64,000 nucleotides of DNA, taken from positions 39,366,630-39,430,629 of the forward strand of contig NW_022145609.1 of NCBI RefSeq assembly GCF_000002235.5, written 5' to 3'. The notes under the pieces are model-generated. The model did not search any database, had not been told where the DNA came from, and saw only the letters and a program-made list of their open reading frames with translations. The translations under genes were made by a program, and so were the position numbers. Of the stretch, positions 31,226 to 44,011 are shown one piece after another; position 1 is the stretch's first letter; every line of letters starts with the position of its first letter. The DNA is from Strongylocentrotus purpuratus (Eukaryota > Echinodermata > Echinoidea > Camarodonta > Strongylocentrotidae).

Positions 31226-33174
31226 AGGAGTGGTCTTTGAGACGGACTAGATTTAGGACAGTGTGTGAAAGATTCTTGGTAAACCTCATCCATCAAAATC
31301 AGACTAATTGACGCTTTCTTGATAAAGCATGGAAGCTTGCAAAGCTTAACGGACTTGATGTGTGTCTTGAGCAAATTGTGACCGACCAAAGTGTAGTTGA
31401 TCTTAAGGCAATGATTGAGGTAGGAGCCTAGCTCTGCTCGTTTCGTTGGCCTGTAAGTTTGTAAGAACGGATTCAAGTGTAATAAGGAAAATGGAGCTTT
31501 CGTAGAGTAAGAATTCCATGCAGACAGTGGCTTGTGCTTCATTACTTCTGGTTTGTTTGATTTATTTAGAGCTATTTCCTTGTCGGAAACAGATTGAATT
31601 TCTCTTACCTCTGTTGTACCCAATGCATAATCACTGACTTGTTTTTCACATTGTGTATAATTTAAATCGAATGTCACTTATGGGTTATCGACTTTGATTT
31701 GTTTATGTATATGATTATCATGTACAATTTGAAAAAGAAAAAAAAAAGAAAGAAAAAAAAAGAAAAACAATAGAAGGTCAAATAACCCACTGACTAAGGC
31801 AAGCCAATTTGCAAGTAAACTATGAAGCACGGCTACGTGTTCTGTGGTGACTTTTTCTATAACAGCATTTGTGTATTCGTAAGCCAATGTGAAAGAGAAG
31901 ATCAAATATTTTTTAAACAGTCTATTTTTATTTGTTGGTTGATATCGTGCAAGATTTGATAGTCTTCCCTCTAGGAGGTAGAGATGTGGGACGGGGATCC
32001 TAATGTGCTAGTCATTTCTCATTAGATAAACATGAAATAAAAATACAATAAAATGGCTTATTAAAGTGCTGTTTTTCGTGTATGAAGGACCGAATAAATT
32101 CACATTTCTGAAGCCATTCGTGCGAGAAACATCAGCATGTTTAGTAGTATTTCAAAAATATCAATATCGTTATTATTTTTGATCGATAAAACATTCCATG
32201 TATTTGAAATTTGGCCTTTTACCAATATCAAAAGGTTACTAATGTTTTTGTTTACCAGCACTGAAGTTGCTTCAAAATAATTATAGGGCTCCTTTTGTTT
32301 TGTTTTTAGAGGGTGGTTATGTTGGCATTAAAATTTTACTTCAAATTCATAAAAGTGGTCAGTTCCCTATGAAAAATCATGCAAAATGTTTATTTTATTC
32401 TTTGTACCTTTGTGAAATTCATTTCTTGTACATACTGTTTGGATTGTGTACAGATTTGTAAATAATATGCAACAACAAGAGAAAAGGAATCATTATTGCA
32501 TGAGGGAGAACGTTGAAAGCTTGAATTTGAAGTGCTATTAATAGATTATGTTCTATAAGTCAGTCGGTCATGGGGCATCGCCTGTTAATGAACAGAACGG
32601 TATACTTTTAACATTACGTCTGGAAAGTTAGATTTAAGATTTAATTTTGCAAATCTTTACTACATTAGATTACTTGCACAATTCAAAGAACAACAAAAAA
32701 AGAGTTAACTTTGTGTACTCTTATTTGGAAGTAACACAAGAATTTTCATGTTTCTGATCGAGTCTGACGTGCTAAAAATGGTGATGACAATCTAGGGTTA
32801 AAGTTCCGCCATATAGCGGTTTAAACAGTTATGGGGTTCAGGCTCTTTCAGATATGACGCGGTAAACCACAAACAAAATAATCCACGTTTGTAAATGAAT
32901 GGCAACTCAACTGCTTGCATTAAGGTTCAGTGCACATTTATTGAGTCTGTGTCATAAGATAGAGAAATGTGCCAGTGTATTACTTTAAGTCAACATAAAA
33001 ATGATGCTGTGATTTTGCCTTGTCATATCAGAATGAAGCCTTAGATCTTCAAAACACGTAGAGAACCATTCAAGTCTTCCTTGTACTTGTGTGTTAAAAC
33101 AAAAGACAGTACACACCTTAAGGTACAGTTCAAAGTTCATTGCTACAAGACTCTTTCATTCAGAGTGCACAGAT

Positions 33175-33243
33175 GAGGGACACTGGTCACCTGATCGATC
33201 CTGTGCTATCTACACTGGTCACCTGATCGATCATGTGGTATCT
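33175..33243. repeat. Two-copy tandem repeat of about 30 bp
   Basis: 'cactggtcacctgatcgatc' followed by 'tgtg.tatcta' occurs twice. It sits in the presumed MNK 3' UTR or downstream DNA. Confidence 0.8.
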
Positions 33244-35897
33244 AAAACGGGGGCATTGTCTGTCATATGTATCTGCTTCATAATGCGAGTTTTAATTGTG
33301 AAGGAGACATAAAACGGGATATATGGCTAAAAATGTTAAACGGGATTGGAAAAGAACACTTTGCATACCTTTATGAAATGAAGGAAGGAAAAGCTGTATT
33401 TAAAAAAAAAGGGATATGTCTCCAAAAGGGGGAAGAAAAAGAAGAAAAAAAAGATGGGACAGTTAAGGCCAATGCGATTACTAGTAAGAAAAGCATGTCC
33501 AGTTTTAACACTAACATTTTTTTGGGAAACTTTCCTGTGTCTTTAAAAAGGGATCTTCAAATCATGCAACTCTTGTTGGTTCCCTATCGCAATGACAGGG
33601 AAACCTCATGCAGTCCTTCCAATCAAGAAAGCCCCCTTGTACCACTGAACTCCCTTGTGATGTGTAGTACCTTTTGATAGGAACCTGGTGCAATTCTTGT
33701 GAGCGATGTAGACTAATATCGCTCTAGGTTTATTTTCATTATGGGTACAGTTCAAAATTACACTTAATTCTTCTGATGAATCATGTGGAGTTGTTTTTTA
33801 AAACAGTTTCCCCTGTGAAATTGCACGTTTCTGCTAAATGTTGATTTATAGAAAGGCATTTAGAAGCAGGTCTTCTAAGGCTTTTATAGATCTAGTTGGG
33901 GATTACTTACTCTTTGCGAGTCATTTAAAATAAAGGTTTGAAATAAAATTGAACAAAGACGCTATGTGTGGGTCTACGAGATTAGGTTGTGATATATATA
34001 TATGAAAATATATAAGTAAAAAATAATAAGTAAAAGCTAGAAAATTTGTTTAGTTTTGGTCTTGAATGGAGGTACGATTCACATACGTATTGGGTTTACT
34101 TGTGCTCAAGAACACATGTGCAATATAAGTTGAGCTTTACACATTGTTGATCTAAAATATATATCAAGTTACTGAAGGCATTATGTCGTGTGAAATGAAA
34201 TGCAAATTCAGATAAGAAATTTAACTTTTTCATTTCCATTATCATTAAAATCTTACCAGATATGAAACTGGTTTTAATTTCAAAGTGATCAGGTTTTCAT
34301 TTCCTTTGGTGCATTTTAGAAGTTTATCATTTTTATACCGATTTGCTATCCTTTTTGTATTATGTTTTATATTATTTGTAACTTTTGGCCCAGCCGGGCC
34401 GTTAGATTTCTTTTTTCATTTTTCTAAGTTTGGGTATTAAAACTCTCTTATTTTTCTGTAATGCAAAACCAGAAATCTTCTGCAAATGGCAAACAACAGG
34501 GATTTTTCACGGCAAGGGATTTTTGGAAACCCAAGTATTAACATTGTTGTTGTAGTTGTCATTCAGTTATTATATGAATATTAAGCCACTCGCAACATCT
34601 ATGCTTATTTCAGGGGAGAGTAAGTTTCTGGTTCTGTTTTGTTTGAAGGTAGGGTTAATAAGACATGGCCACATCGAGAGATGTAGAAAGCAGTGTAGTT
34701 GATGTTCATTCTGTAGGGAGTTAAGGACGCTTTTCTTTCCTGTATTGTATGACGTGTACTAGCTTTCAGCAAAGAAGTTTCATGTCAGCCTGCTGGCCAG
34801 GCTTATGCTGTTGATTTTAAGAGAAAATGTGACACCTCTACAATGTTTTTCATAGAACTTTATTGAAACACGGCATTGATTAATTGCGTTTTCTTTTGGT
34901 ACAATATTGATGTGAGATCAAAAGCATTCAGGAAACGTGACATGTTGGCATGAAGGTGATCTGAATGAATGTCTTCCTTCATGTTTTCATGCCGTGCAAG
35001 TATTTTGGCTTTAGTTGGAAGCATCAGATGATGGGATTGCTTAGCAAATATTTTGCTGAGAATTCAAGATGGGTGCACTCATCTATACATGGAGTGTGTC
35101 GTTTTGGAGAGTTATGTGAAGGTCACCTTTGACTTCCTTTCACGTTATGCCAGCAGGTCAAATTTTCTTGTCTAATATGATATGTAGATGCCATATGCAG
35201 TGCCTTTTTTAGGAGATGTTTTGAAGAAAATGACCATTCCTACCAATATGTGGTGATAAATTTAAGGGGGGGGGGGGTATTAAAAAAAAGCTATCATGTT
35301 TGTGCTATGTGAGAAAGGAGTAAATAATGTGCATTCGTTTTTTTCTTGGAATGGGGGCATTATTATACGATTGGTAATTTGTTTTGGAAAAAAAGTTTTT
35401 TTAAACGAAAACGTGAAATTAAATATTCAGGGGGGTTGGGAGAGATATGCAGGTTATCAAGATGTGTATTCTACAGTTTACTTTCAGAATGGATATCATT
35501 ATCAACACCAGACAGTACTGCTTACTCACGCCATCGGGGTCCAATTAGGGGGTCTAATTCTTTTGTACGTTTTGTGTGGGATAAGTTTTCATTATCCCCC
35601 ATCTTCTTCATGGGGTGTGTTAACATGATTTCATCCTTGGTTTATACATAAGAATGATGTTTCTGTGTGAATTTAAGTTAAGAAGACTCAGATGTATGGG
35701 TTTTGGAGGTGATTTTGGCTTGAACTATCAGTATTGTAGTACACACATTGTCTTTATGTTTCTGTGGAGAAGAACTTTTAAACACAGCTTTATTTGAAAA
35801 ACACAATGTATTTGAGAGATCCAATAAAAGTCTGGAAACAATATCTTGGTTGCGTTTCTATTTTCATTTATTGTGTATAGCAAACATCGTCTGTGTG

Positions 35898-35953
35898 GAG
35901 CCAGAAGGGCACCAACTCATATCCTTTAGTAGTGTTAACACCCTCTTGGCTCT
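35898..35953. repeat. 56-bp hairpin, relative of the 24028 and 26313 hairpins
   Basis: The left arm GAGCCAGAAGGGCACCAACTC pairs imperfectly with the right arm whose sequence is TAGTGTTAACACCCTCTTGGCTC. The outer part matches the 24028 hairpin, and the inner GTTAACACCC matches the array unit at 26313, so it links the two forms. Confidence 0.65.
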
Positions 35954-36666
35954 AATCAGATACTACATGTATGTATTATTAATGGAATGGGCTCTACTCT
36001 ATTCAGAATTAACATCAGTATTCTACGTAGTATTCAGAATTTCAGATTACATCTGAGCATTTTGTATTCACTATGCCGACTTAAAGGGATCCGGTAACTT
36101 TGTCTCAGATTCTGAAACACAATCCTAGATTTAGCTCATGCTGCAATGATAATTATAAACCTTTAGGTCAGTCAGGAACTCCATGGCTTTTACAAGCCGA
36201 TCGCCTGTCTGATTATCAAGATATTTATGATTGGAATTACAAATTTTGAAGACCGTTTGCCAAACGGTTTTCATAACACTACAGTCTAATGAAAAAAAAT
36301 GAGTATGGTAAAACCGGTCACTCAAAGATTTTTTATTTTTTTGAGGCACTTCTTGATCAAAGAAGCGCAATTCTTTTAGGGCTTCAATATTACACCATAT
36401 CACAGACACTGATAACATGTAGGGCCGTGCATCTCAGATTTAACATTGTTAAACGATGCCTTTAAAGATAAAATACTTAGTGATAAGCATTGTAATAATA
36501 TAATTGTGCGCGGCTTATGACTGCTTATAACTGCCAATTGAGGCCTCCCAAATAATAGGGAACAGTAGGGTCAAATATTTAGTCAAGTATTTTATCTAAT
36601 TAAAAAACTGAGTATTCATATTTCTGACATAGTACTGAATTGAATATAGCCCCAGATCATCAAGAT

Positions 36667-36745
36667 AATAATAATAATAATAATAATATTATTTAATTTG
36701 TATATAGCGCTTAATACAAATGTCTCTAAGCGCTTTACAAATATA
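36667..36745. repeat. AAT microsatellite with 'tatagcgctt' dispersed repeat
   Basis: (aat)n is followed by 'atttgtatatagcgcttaat' and 'taagcgctttacaaatatac'. This arrangement is common in repeats of marine invertebrate genomes, and related wording recurs near 60130-60240. The family was not identified. Confidence 0.6.
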
Positions 36746-38109
36746 CTATTACCCCTGTCGTTGGATTCAGTGCTTGCCCGCACACAATGTGATCAGAAGA
36801 TCTGGCTCGAGGTCATGAAGCAGAAGCCATCACACATCTCCCAGATGACGTGGAAGGCTTAGGTCAAGGTCATCAAACCCATTTCAGCTATGATGAGCAC
36901 GTCAATTAATGATGTACTTATGACAAGTTGTTTCTAAATTTAATTTCATTTGACCTTCCACTTTCAAATAGTCTACATATATTGATGATAAATCACATCT
37001 TTACCAGAGATCATGCACAAACAACTAGGCCCGTCAACACAGTGGGTTAGACGTAGGTTATAATCAACAATATATACAATATATATAACATGTAAAGTAA
37101 ATTAAGTTAAATGAAATAAAATCAAATAAAAACAAATAAATCAAATACAACCAAATGACAAAGTACATAAAAGCAAATGAATTGTATAATGAAGAAGCTA
37201 CAGCTTGATTTTATTTAATCTCGGGTATTTCAATGCAAAACTGTGCATGTATATTCCGCTTAAAAATGGTAGTAAAGAAATTTTTTGGAAGTTGGCGGGA
37301 AACTACACTATTTTCCTTAAAGTAAGGTAAATCAGTTTAGAAATGATGACATAATATTCCAGATAATTCTGGAAAATAAGAACTGTTCAAACAAATCCAG
37401 CATATTTCTTGTTTGAATGAAATGTGGAACAAAATCTTATAAATACAGTTGAGATGGGACAATATAATATCTGAATGTATAAATTAATGTAACTATTATT
37501 TTATGATCTTGAAATTGCATGACATGTTAATATTTAATAAAAAGGTAACAATTTCTTGTTGACGTCTTGTTCAGACATTTTTTTCTTCTCTTTCAAGGAT
37601 AATAACTTATGGAAAACCTGTGAACAATACATGTACAATACTACATGTAGGACATTTAGGAAACTATTCAAGCAACAATCCAAACAGCCAACTTTATTGA
37701 TTTTATTTTTTCTTTAGACATTATGTTTTCTATTATATTTTCAGAATAGTTATTTTGTGTATGGAACTGATTTGCTGGTTGGTTTCGGCCTAGAGCTGAT
37801 GACCTGGTTTCTTGTACTTGAAGATGGGACAAAGCCCTCTCCACACTGAACAGATGGATGCTCTAGAGCTGTGCAGATCCAAGGCCAATACTGGTGCTAA
37901 TATTTTGCATTCAATGCAAAACCGCCTTTCAAAGGCATACAAATAAAAACAAGAAAGAATTGATTGATAACTCTTGTGTGCATGTTTTGTCTTTGTGTGC
38001 TTAATGTCCCTCTAAAAACATTGAAATATTACATGTACATGCATATCATTTAATTAACAAATATATTGAGAATTAAAGAATTCTAAAAACAGGCCTACAT
38101 ATTACAAAC

Positions 38110-40630
38110 AGGCCTGCATATTTTTTTTTCAAACAGCAAAATGGCAGAATCCTTCAGGGATGTCCATTAAACAAATGGATATATGCTGGATTTGTGGGGT
38201 AAAGATGACCATAAATCAATCACGGATTTAGCAACATTTCTGGAGATCACAGAAGGCAGCTTAGATGACTGAAGGGAGAAATACCAGATTATCAGGAAGA
38301 GCTGTAATCGAACAGGAAGTCTCAAAAAGATCAAGACATTCCTCGAAAGAAGACTACAAAGTGGCATTGAAAAAGATAGGTGAAGAAAACTCTGGTAAAA
38401 GTACAGCAAATAAAGCTTACAAGAACTGTGCGAGTACGATCAATGCCAACCGGGAGATGATCAGTCAAAAACGCAAACGACAACTACATGAGCAGGAATT
38501 TCAAATCGTTGTACATCTCAGAGAAAGTGAACATAAAATTAGTCGAGAGAAAATATGTAAAGTACACAAATCCACTGGATCCACTTACCACAGGGAAGCA
38601 AGAGAAGAACAAAGGGATGTTTAGTGGATCTGATGAAGATATCATCAAATTGCAAGACAAGGTGTCAGAACTTGAAGCAAAGCTTGCAGTGCAAGAATCA
38701 ACCATGCGCACAAAAGAAGGACAACGCTTCAATCCAAAGATTTGTGAAATCTGCTACTACTTCCAGGTCTGTTTGGTTCCTTTTTCCTTAATCACAAAAG
38801 CCAGCCTCGGCTTCTACAAATCTAAAAACAAAAATAATCAATATGGAAGCATGTTTTTATCAAACTGCACTTAAAAAAACACGAAACCTACGAAAAGGCA
38901 CATCTGAACAGCCAGTAAAACCGTTTTTTATCCAAGTTTTTTTTAGGATTAATTTTTATGATCAACTTAAAAAACTTTCTTTACAAAACTTGGGGGTTGC
39001 AGATAGCAACGTTAGCGAGGCGATCGGATTAGTTTCTGAATGTCTGCATGTAAGTGTTGTAAATTGGAATTTATGTTGTAAATTAAATAGGAATTATGTG
39101 GTGCAAAGATGCCCCCCTTGCTTCTTCAGTCAATGACAAATTGTTTCCCCTCTAGAGGGATTCCCATTGTATTGTTTCCCCTCTAGAGGGATTCCCATTG
39201 TACTGTTTCCCGCCTTTTTTTTGGGTATCTCTATTGAACTCTTTGCATGAGTGGATTTCTTTTGTGTGATTGCTAGCATTGGTGCATGCTATAGCAGGCA
39301 GGCAGCCATTCTAAGCTATGTGATAGGACTGCAAGCACTTGTACATTTGGCCTGCTGTAGGAGGAAATGTGATCAGACTTTGTTTAAAGTAAGTTGGATT
39401 GTTTAATAATTATGATTGTATTTCATTTAACTTATTGGAATGATGATATATACATGTACATGTACCTACAAGCATTACTAATGAGAGTTTTGATGGTGAA
39501 AGTAAGATCAGTATAATTGAATTATGTCTTGCACTGTATTTGTATGGGAACAATGATGCTTCATTGAAATACTCTTGTCATTTATTTTGTTATATGATAT
39601 ATGAAGGAATTGCAGTATAATTGTGTTAAATTGAACAAATCATCCTTACAACTTTGATGAGAATAAGCTTCCTTTTATAAGTCATTAATTTTTAGTATTA
39701 TAAGAAATGCCATTTGATCTTATTTCTAGGTCTGCTGTATTTCTACGAGCTGTGGATATGATACTTGGTAGCATGCATACCGTCACTGTTGTTTAGCGTT
39801 TTGGCTAGTATTGGCCGGTGAGTTGAATGTACTATGTTATGTTGCTTTATGATTATATATGTGAATGAATCAATATTATAATTTATTGTACCATGTAGTT
39901 CATGATGTTGGACAGAAGAAGAAACAATGAGTGTAATTTATTTTGTGTATTTATTTTGTATAATAATAAATGTGTTGATTGAGATTTAGTTGCATGATAT
40001 TACAAAACAATGTCAATAAATAAATATTTGTGCTGTTGGTATCAATAATATAATTGTTGATTTATGTAAGTTCATCACGATTTAAATATTTTGTTCAAAT
40101 TTGATTATTATTACAGAGGCTGTTTAACGAAGAGAAAACAATAAAGTACAGACTCTACTTCACTGACTACGGATGCATTATTTGGTCGTCATGATCTCGA
40201 ACCCTTTCATTAGAAAGGTAGGTTGTCTTCGTTCCAAATCAACTCAGGGGTGAATTGCTTCTGAAATGAAGGTCATCAGTAGGAAGCAAATGCAAGAGGA
40301 TATTGAAGAGGAGGTTGCTCTGCTCACATTGAAGTATGATGGCACGACGAAGGAACGTTTAGGCCACTTGGCGGAAGTAGATGTTGCTACATCTTCCAAG
40401 ATCCACGTGACACGCATCCATCAGCAAGTGGGAGGAAGTGCTGAGGAGTGTGTAGAGTCTATCAAAAACAGCTATGACGACATAAATACGGGACTGCTAC
40501 AGAACAAATATGGCAAAAGATAGGAGTGTAGAAAAGCTGACAGGCACAAAAGTGAACTCCTTCCGATGTGCCATGTATCCACTGGACACATTCACTAGAG
40601 AGTCAAACAAGAGCCTAAAGAAACTGGATG

Positions 40631-40673
<43 letters not shown>

Positions 40674-41876
40674 AGGGGGCATCTCAGAGACAAGAAACTT
40701 CGTTTTAACAGGAGAAATGAGTATAATGCCCAAGCACTCATACGTGCTGCTTCAAAATTATCTACCGATGAGGGTTGTGACAAAACTGCCACATTTTGTA
40801 GCTATCTTAATGAGAAAGGTATGAGAATTCCCTTAATTTGTCGGTAAATGATTTAACATTTAATTTCACAGCTCCGCTGTTTTATTTTCATTGGGTAGTC
40901 ACATCATTGAATATTTTAGGTCAGTACAAAAGCTAAGTAATGATCTTCACCGTGCTTTTGTGAATGCATGGACAGCTGGTCGCTTAGAACACCTAAGATG
41001 TCTTGGTCTAATTGACAAGATGGTCACAGGACCTTGGATGAAGATCAATCAAGAAAATCCAAACATTCTCTATATGAACCCTGCATTCAACAACGCAAGA
41101 GAAGACCTAGAAGAATGGATCAATGACCCAACAAAGATGGTAAATGGAAGAAGATTTGTCTTTGGTGAAGAAGTTGTTGAGGACAACACCTTGTTCACCT
41201 TAACCTCAATCATAGAGAACACAACCAGGAGTAACAAAGATGTTGAAGGCACTCCTTCAGGGCATTCTAGATGAGGCAACTTCACAGCCAGCATCCTGGA
41301 GGACAATTCTGGGATCCAACTCCGGCTCTTCACCAGGCAGCAACAATCACGCATGGCACACAATGTGAGTGGAGAATGGAACTTTGCCAAGATTATCCAG
41401 AAGTCTATAAACATTGGAAGCAAGGAAAGGACACCTATCACAAGAATGTGAAGAAAGGAGTAAGGGAGAAGAAGTCAAAGCTTTCAGATAAGGAAGAGCA
41501 AGACAGAGGGAGGACAGAAGATATTATAGAGGGTGTTCTTGACCATGGCCTGTGGGAGGAGAGAGAGCAGATCATGACAAAAATGAAAAACATGTCCAAA
41601 ACAAAACAAAGGGATGCTCTGAGGAAACAATTCTTATTTCGCACCAAGATACTGGGATGTGACTTGGGGAAACCCCCAATAACAAAGACATCAACTGAAG
41701 AACTCATTGTCTTGCTAACCAATAGCCATGTTCCTGATGAAGACTTTGTGAAAATTACTAGGAACCCTACGAAAATAGTTAAACAGGAATTCACCACAAG
41801 TGGGAGGATGAAGGAGAGCTGTGGTACCGTGGAGGCATTCTTCACATTGAAGATGGGGAGCTGCGGTACCGTGGAG
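38110..41876 (+). pseudogene. Broken copy of an uncharacterised multi-exon repetitive protein family
   Basis: Fragments in family-like order: LDLWGKDDHKSITDLATFLE and IIRKSCNRTGSLKKIKTFLE (38190-38360); coiled coil KLQDKVSELEAKLAVQE then QRFNPKICEICYYFQ ending at a donor (38648-38766); LQNLGVADSNVSEAIGLV (near 38985-39038); LLTLKYDGTTKERLGHLAEV (40317-40376); DRSVEKLTGTKVNSFRCAMY then PLDTFTRE (40513-40600); a helical segment 40891-41260; Lys/Glu-rich 41400-41800; a tail reading GELWYRGGILHIEDGELRYR (41814-41873), like a small Tudor-type fold. I recall such proteins as abundant and unnamed in invertebrates, possibly from a DNA transposon. Several frame interruptions and a 41-base G tract show it is dead. 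It adjoins a LINE fragment. Confidence 0.5.
40632..40672. repeat. Uninterrupted run of 41 G
   Basis: A pure poly-G tract in the middle of a formerly coding stretch. Frames through it read poly-glycine (+) or poly-proline (-), which is artefactual. Such tracts can form G-quadruplexes and are length-unstable; assembly length may be unreliable. Confidence 0.9.
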
Positions 41877-41879
41877 GCA
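41816..41879. repeat. Direct repeat of 22 bp, period 42
   Basis: GAGCTGTGGTACCGTGGAGG+CA at 41816-41837 recurs with one change at 41858-41879. It makes the repeated GELWYRGG / GELRYRGG peptide at the end of the broken family copy, just before the LINE sequence. Confidence 0.85.
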
Positions 41880-42330
41880 CCTCAGGGATCTAATCTTGGG
41901 CCACTTTTATTTTTGGTTTATAGTGATCTGCAATATGTTAGCAATATCTTATCGGTAATTCTATTTGCAGATGACACATGTTTATTTTTATCAGTTGCAT
42001 TAAATAATCTATTGAATTCAGAAATGAAAAACATGCAAACTTGGTTTACAGCCAATAAAGTCTACATTAATCGCGATAAAACATTTTATATGATCTTTAA
42101 GAGTAGGAATTGTAGAATACAAGATAATGATTTAAGTATTAAAAAAACAGTACTAAATTTCTTGGCGTAATCATAGATGAAAACTTGAACTGGAAGGAAC
42201 ATGTAAATTACATTGCTTTAAAAAATCTAAATCCATTGGAGTGTTAAATATTTTAAAGAGTTACAAAAACGCTTTCAAAAATATTTATACACGGCTTGTA
42301 GGCAACGCACTCTTTGTTTTGGTTTTGCTG
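41877..42330 (+). mobile_element. LINE reverse transcriptase fragment
   Basis: The frame reads PQGSNLGPLLFLVYSDLQYV, then VILFADDTCLF (catalytic FADD), then MQTWFTANKVYINRDKTFYM, and after one frame change KFLGVIIDENLNWKEHVNYI (near 42150-42215). These are standard blocks of a CR1/L2/Rex-type reverse transcriptase palm and thumb. Both the 5' part of ORF2 and the 3' end are missing. The first codons are fused in frame to the preceding open frame, which makes a misleading 299-codon ORF. Confidence 0.85.
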
Positions 42331-42339
42331 GCCATTGTA

Positions 42340-42905
42340 ACGCAACAATAAGCTTGTTTACGTTGATGTCAAGAATTTGGCGCCTCTAGACAAGTAACGG
42401 TTTTGTGGCGCCTTTCCGAATGCGCTCCCTTTTGCACACGGAACGCATAACACGCGATTGTTGGAGCGCGTACGTGCACATGGAAATTGTGTCATTCTCT
42501 TGTGGCTTTTGGTAGAGGCAAGACCTGTTGATTTGGACAATCACAAAATATCATTGGATTCTTGAATCTTACTGGAATTAACTGACGTTGACTTTGTTTT
42601 GCATCGGCAGTATAAATCCCGTTGATTTCCTTGAATAACTTGTTAGAATTTGGGTATTCACTAACGTCAAATTTGTTATTAGGGAGTTTTTGCAAGCTAA
42701 ACGCGGACGGACAATCTGCGGTTCGCATGCAAAATTGAGAAGTTACTATAGTAATAGTGGGGTGACCGCTGAGGTACTGAAATCTAGAACGGTTTTTGGC
42801 CAAATTTACGGTCGTTCTCAATGACACATCAAGTGAATCAACAGCCAATCAGCGAGCTCCTAAAGCTGGCCCGGGAACTTCATCCTTCTAATAAACTTGT
42901 ATAAT
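42340..42905. promoter_or_regulatory. CpG-richer segment, possible promoter
   Basis: From about 42340 to 42500 the sequence has many CG dinucleotides (ggcgcc twice, gcgcgtacgtgc) in contrast with its surroundings. It precedes candidate + strand exons at 42911-42971 and 43377. The - strand frames here (42358-42540, 42492-42848) show no motif. A promoter role is inference. Confidence 0.3.
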
Positions 42906-42910
42906 TGCAG

Positions 42911-43552
42911 GCGCAACAATCACAAATAGTGGGCTGAAGAACATAAATTTCAACGTGAATGGCTCTTCGGTGAGTTTCTTTTATCGATTTTTGTTTCCTA
43001 ACTTTACATGAATCGTTTTAAAATTGGATGATGAATTGTTGAAATATGATAAAAGCCGTTTTGTGGCTTGGTCGAGACAAGTTGTGCTAGTCGTGCGATA
43101 GTCTGGTCTGTACTGTATTGCGTAGGGCATTGCATTGCAATGTTGTTGTGCATTGCCAGTTTATCATCTCTGAGTGCTCGCCTATGGCTATAGACTATAG
43201 GCTATAGCCTCTGATCGTGCAAAATGGTGATTTAGTTTTAGTTTCTACTCTCCTTGAAATTGTGACCTGAATTAAACATCACTGAAAATGTATTGTTTGC
43301 AAGTGTTTTCCAGGCTAGGGTTTGTTTGGTTTTACCTCACAATAAAGCATCTTTCCATTTGTTTATAACATTTGACAGAAGCAGTTCAGGAGAAATGTCC
43401 AGATGTTTCTCTGAGTGATTTCCAACAGGCAGCCAGGAACAAGCTGTCCAACAAAACAAAACTTTACAAGAGAGCGCAGCAGGGGCTTCAGGCAGCACCA
43501 GTTGAGGAGAAAGATTATAGTAACCGATATGTTCATGTACTTAAATGTTTCT
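42911..43552 (+). CDS. Two candidate exons of an unrecognised protein
   Basis: The first exon, 42911-42971, ends at the donor TTCG|GTGAGT. The second begins after the acceptor tttgacag at 43377. Joined in phase they read AEEHKFQREWLF-EAVQEKC, then PDVSLSDFQQAARNKLSNKT and KLYKRAQQGLQAAPVEEKDY, ending at the stop near 43552 if not spliced again. The sequence is charged and helical-looking, and no family is recognised. The first exon is closed upstream by a TAG, so a start codon in this frame is not seen. It may be upstream exons of the Myb/SANT-like gene that follows, or unrelated. Confidence 0.35.
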
Positions 43553-44011
43553 AATTTTGGTATTGTAATCTTCTACTTTTTTTGTATGCCTTTGCACACC
43601 AAAAGTGGGTGCCGGAGGCATTAATTTTTTTTTCTTCAACTCGTTATTCCATAAATCGGTTTTCCATTACGTACATCATCTTTATTTATAGCCGTACTAG
43701 AATTAAATATAATTTGAATGATAATGATAATGTTCTTACATAGCACATGATACATAAGCATTCAAGCAGAAAAAGGGTTACACAAATGTCTCCATGCATA
43801 AATTGGTATGTGTTTTCGACTCAATATCCTTTGTACAATCGTTTTCCAGCTTTTTTGTCAAAAAATTATAACGCCAAAGATATAATGCATTCATGGTATG
43901 ATGTTTTTCATGATAACAAGATAGATACACATGTATAGTACCATTTATGATGATTTCAGAATTCCATTTTTACCTATATCATTGTTTTGTTTTTATTTCT
44001 TGTACTGCAGC

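Larger units (their letters stand above)
31226..38100 (+). other. MNK 3' UTR and downstream non-coding stretch
   Basis: No convincing coding exon was seen; the open frames here (for example 33267-33677 and 35296-35628) lack domain signatures. Candidate polyadenylation signals on the + strand include AATAAA-type clusters near 32034-32052 and a clean AATAAA at 35823-35828 followed by a GT/T-rich stretch. The 3' UTR could therefore be about 0.8 kb or as long as 4.6 kb. Small structures inside are a 30-bp tandem duplication near 33180-33238, a hairpin at 35898-35953, an AAT microsatellite with a 'tatagcgctt' repeat at 36667-36745, and poly-G at 35269-35278. Confidence 0.4.

Noticed and set aside
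33267-33677. 136-codon frame downstream of MNK
   Set aside because: Lys/Glu-rich frame across A-rich sequence, no conserved motif, lies in the presumed 3' UTR.
40497-40824. Poly-glycine or poly-proline proteins around 40.65 kb
   Set aside because: Created by the 41-base G tract.
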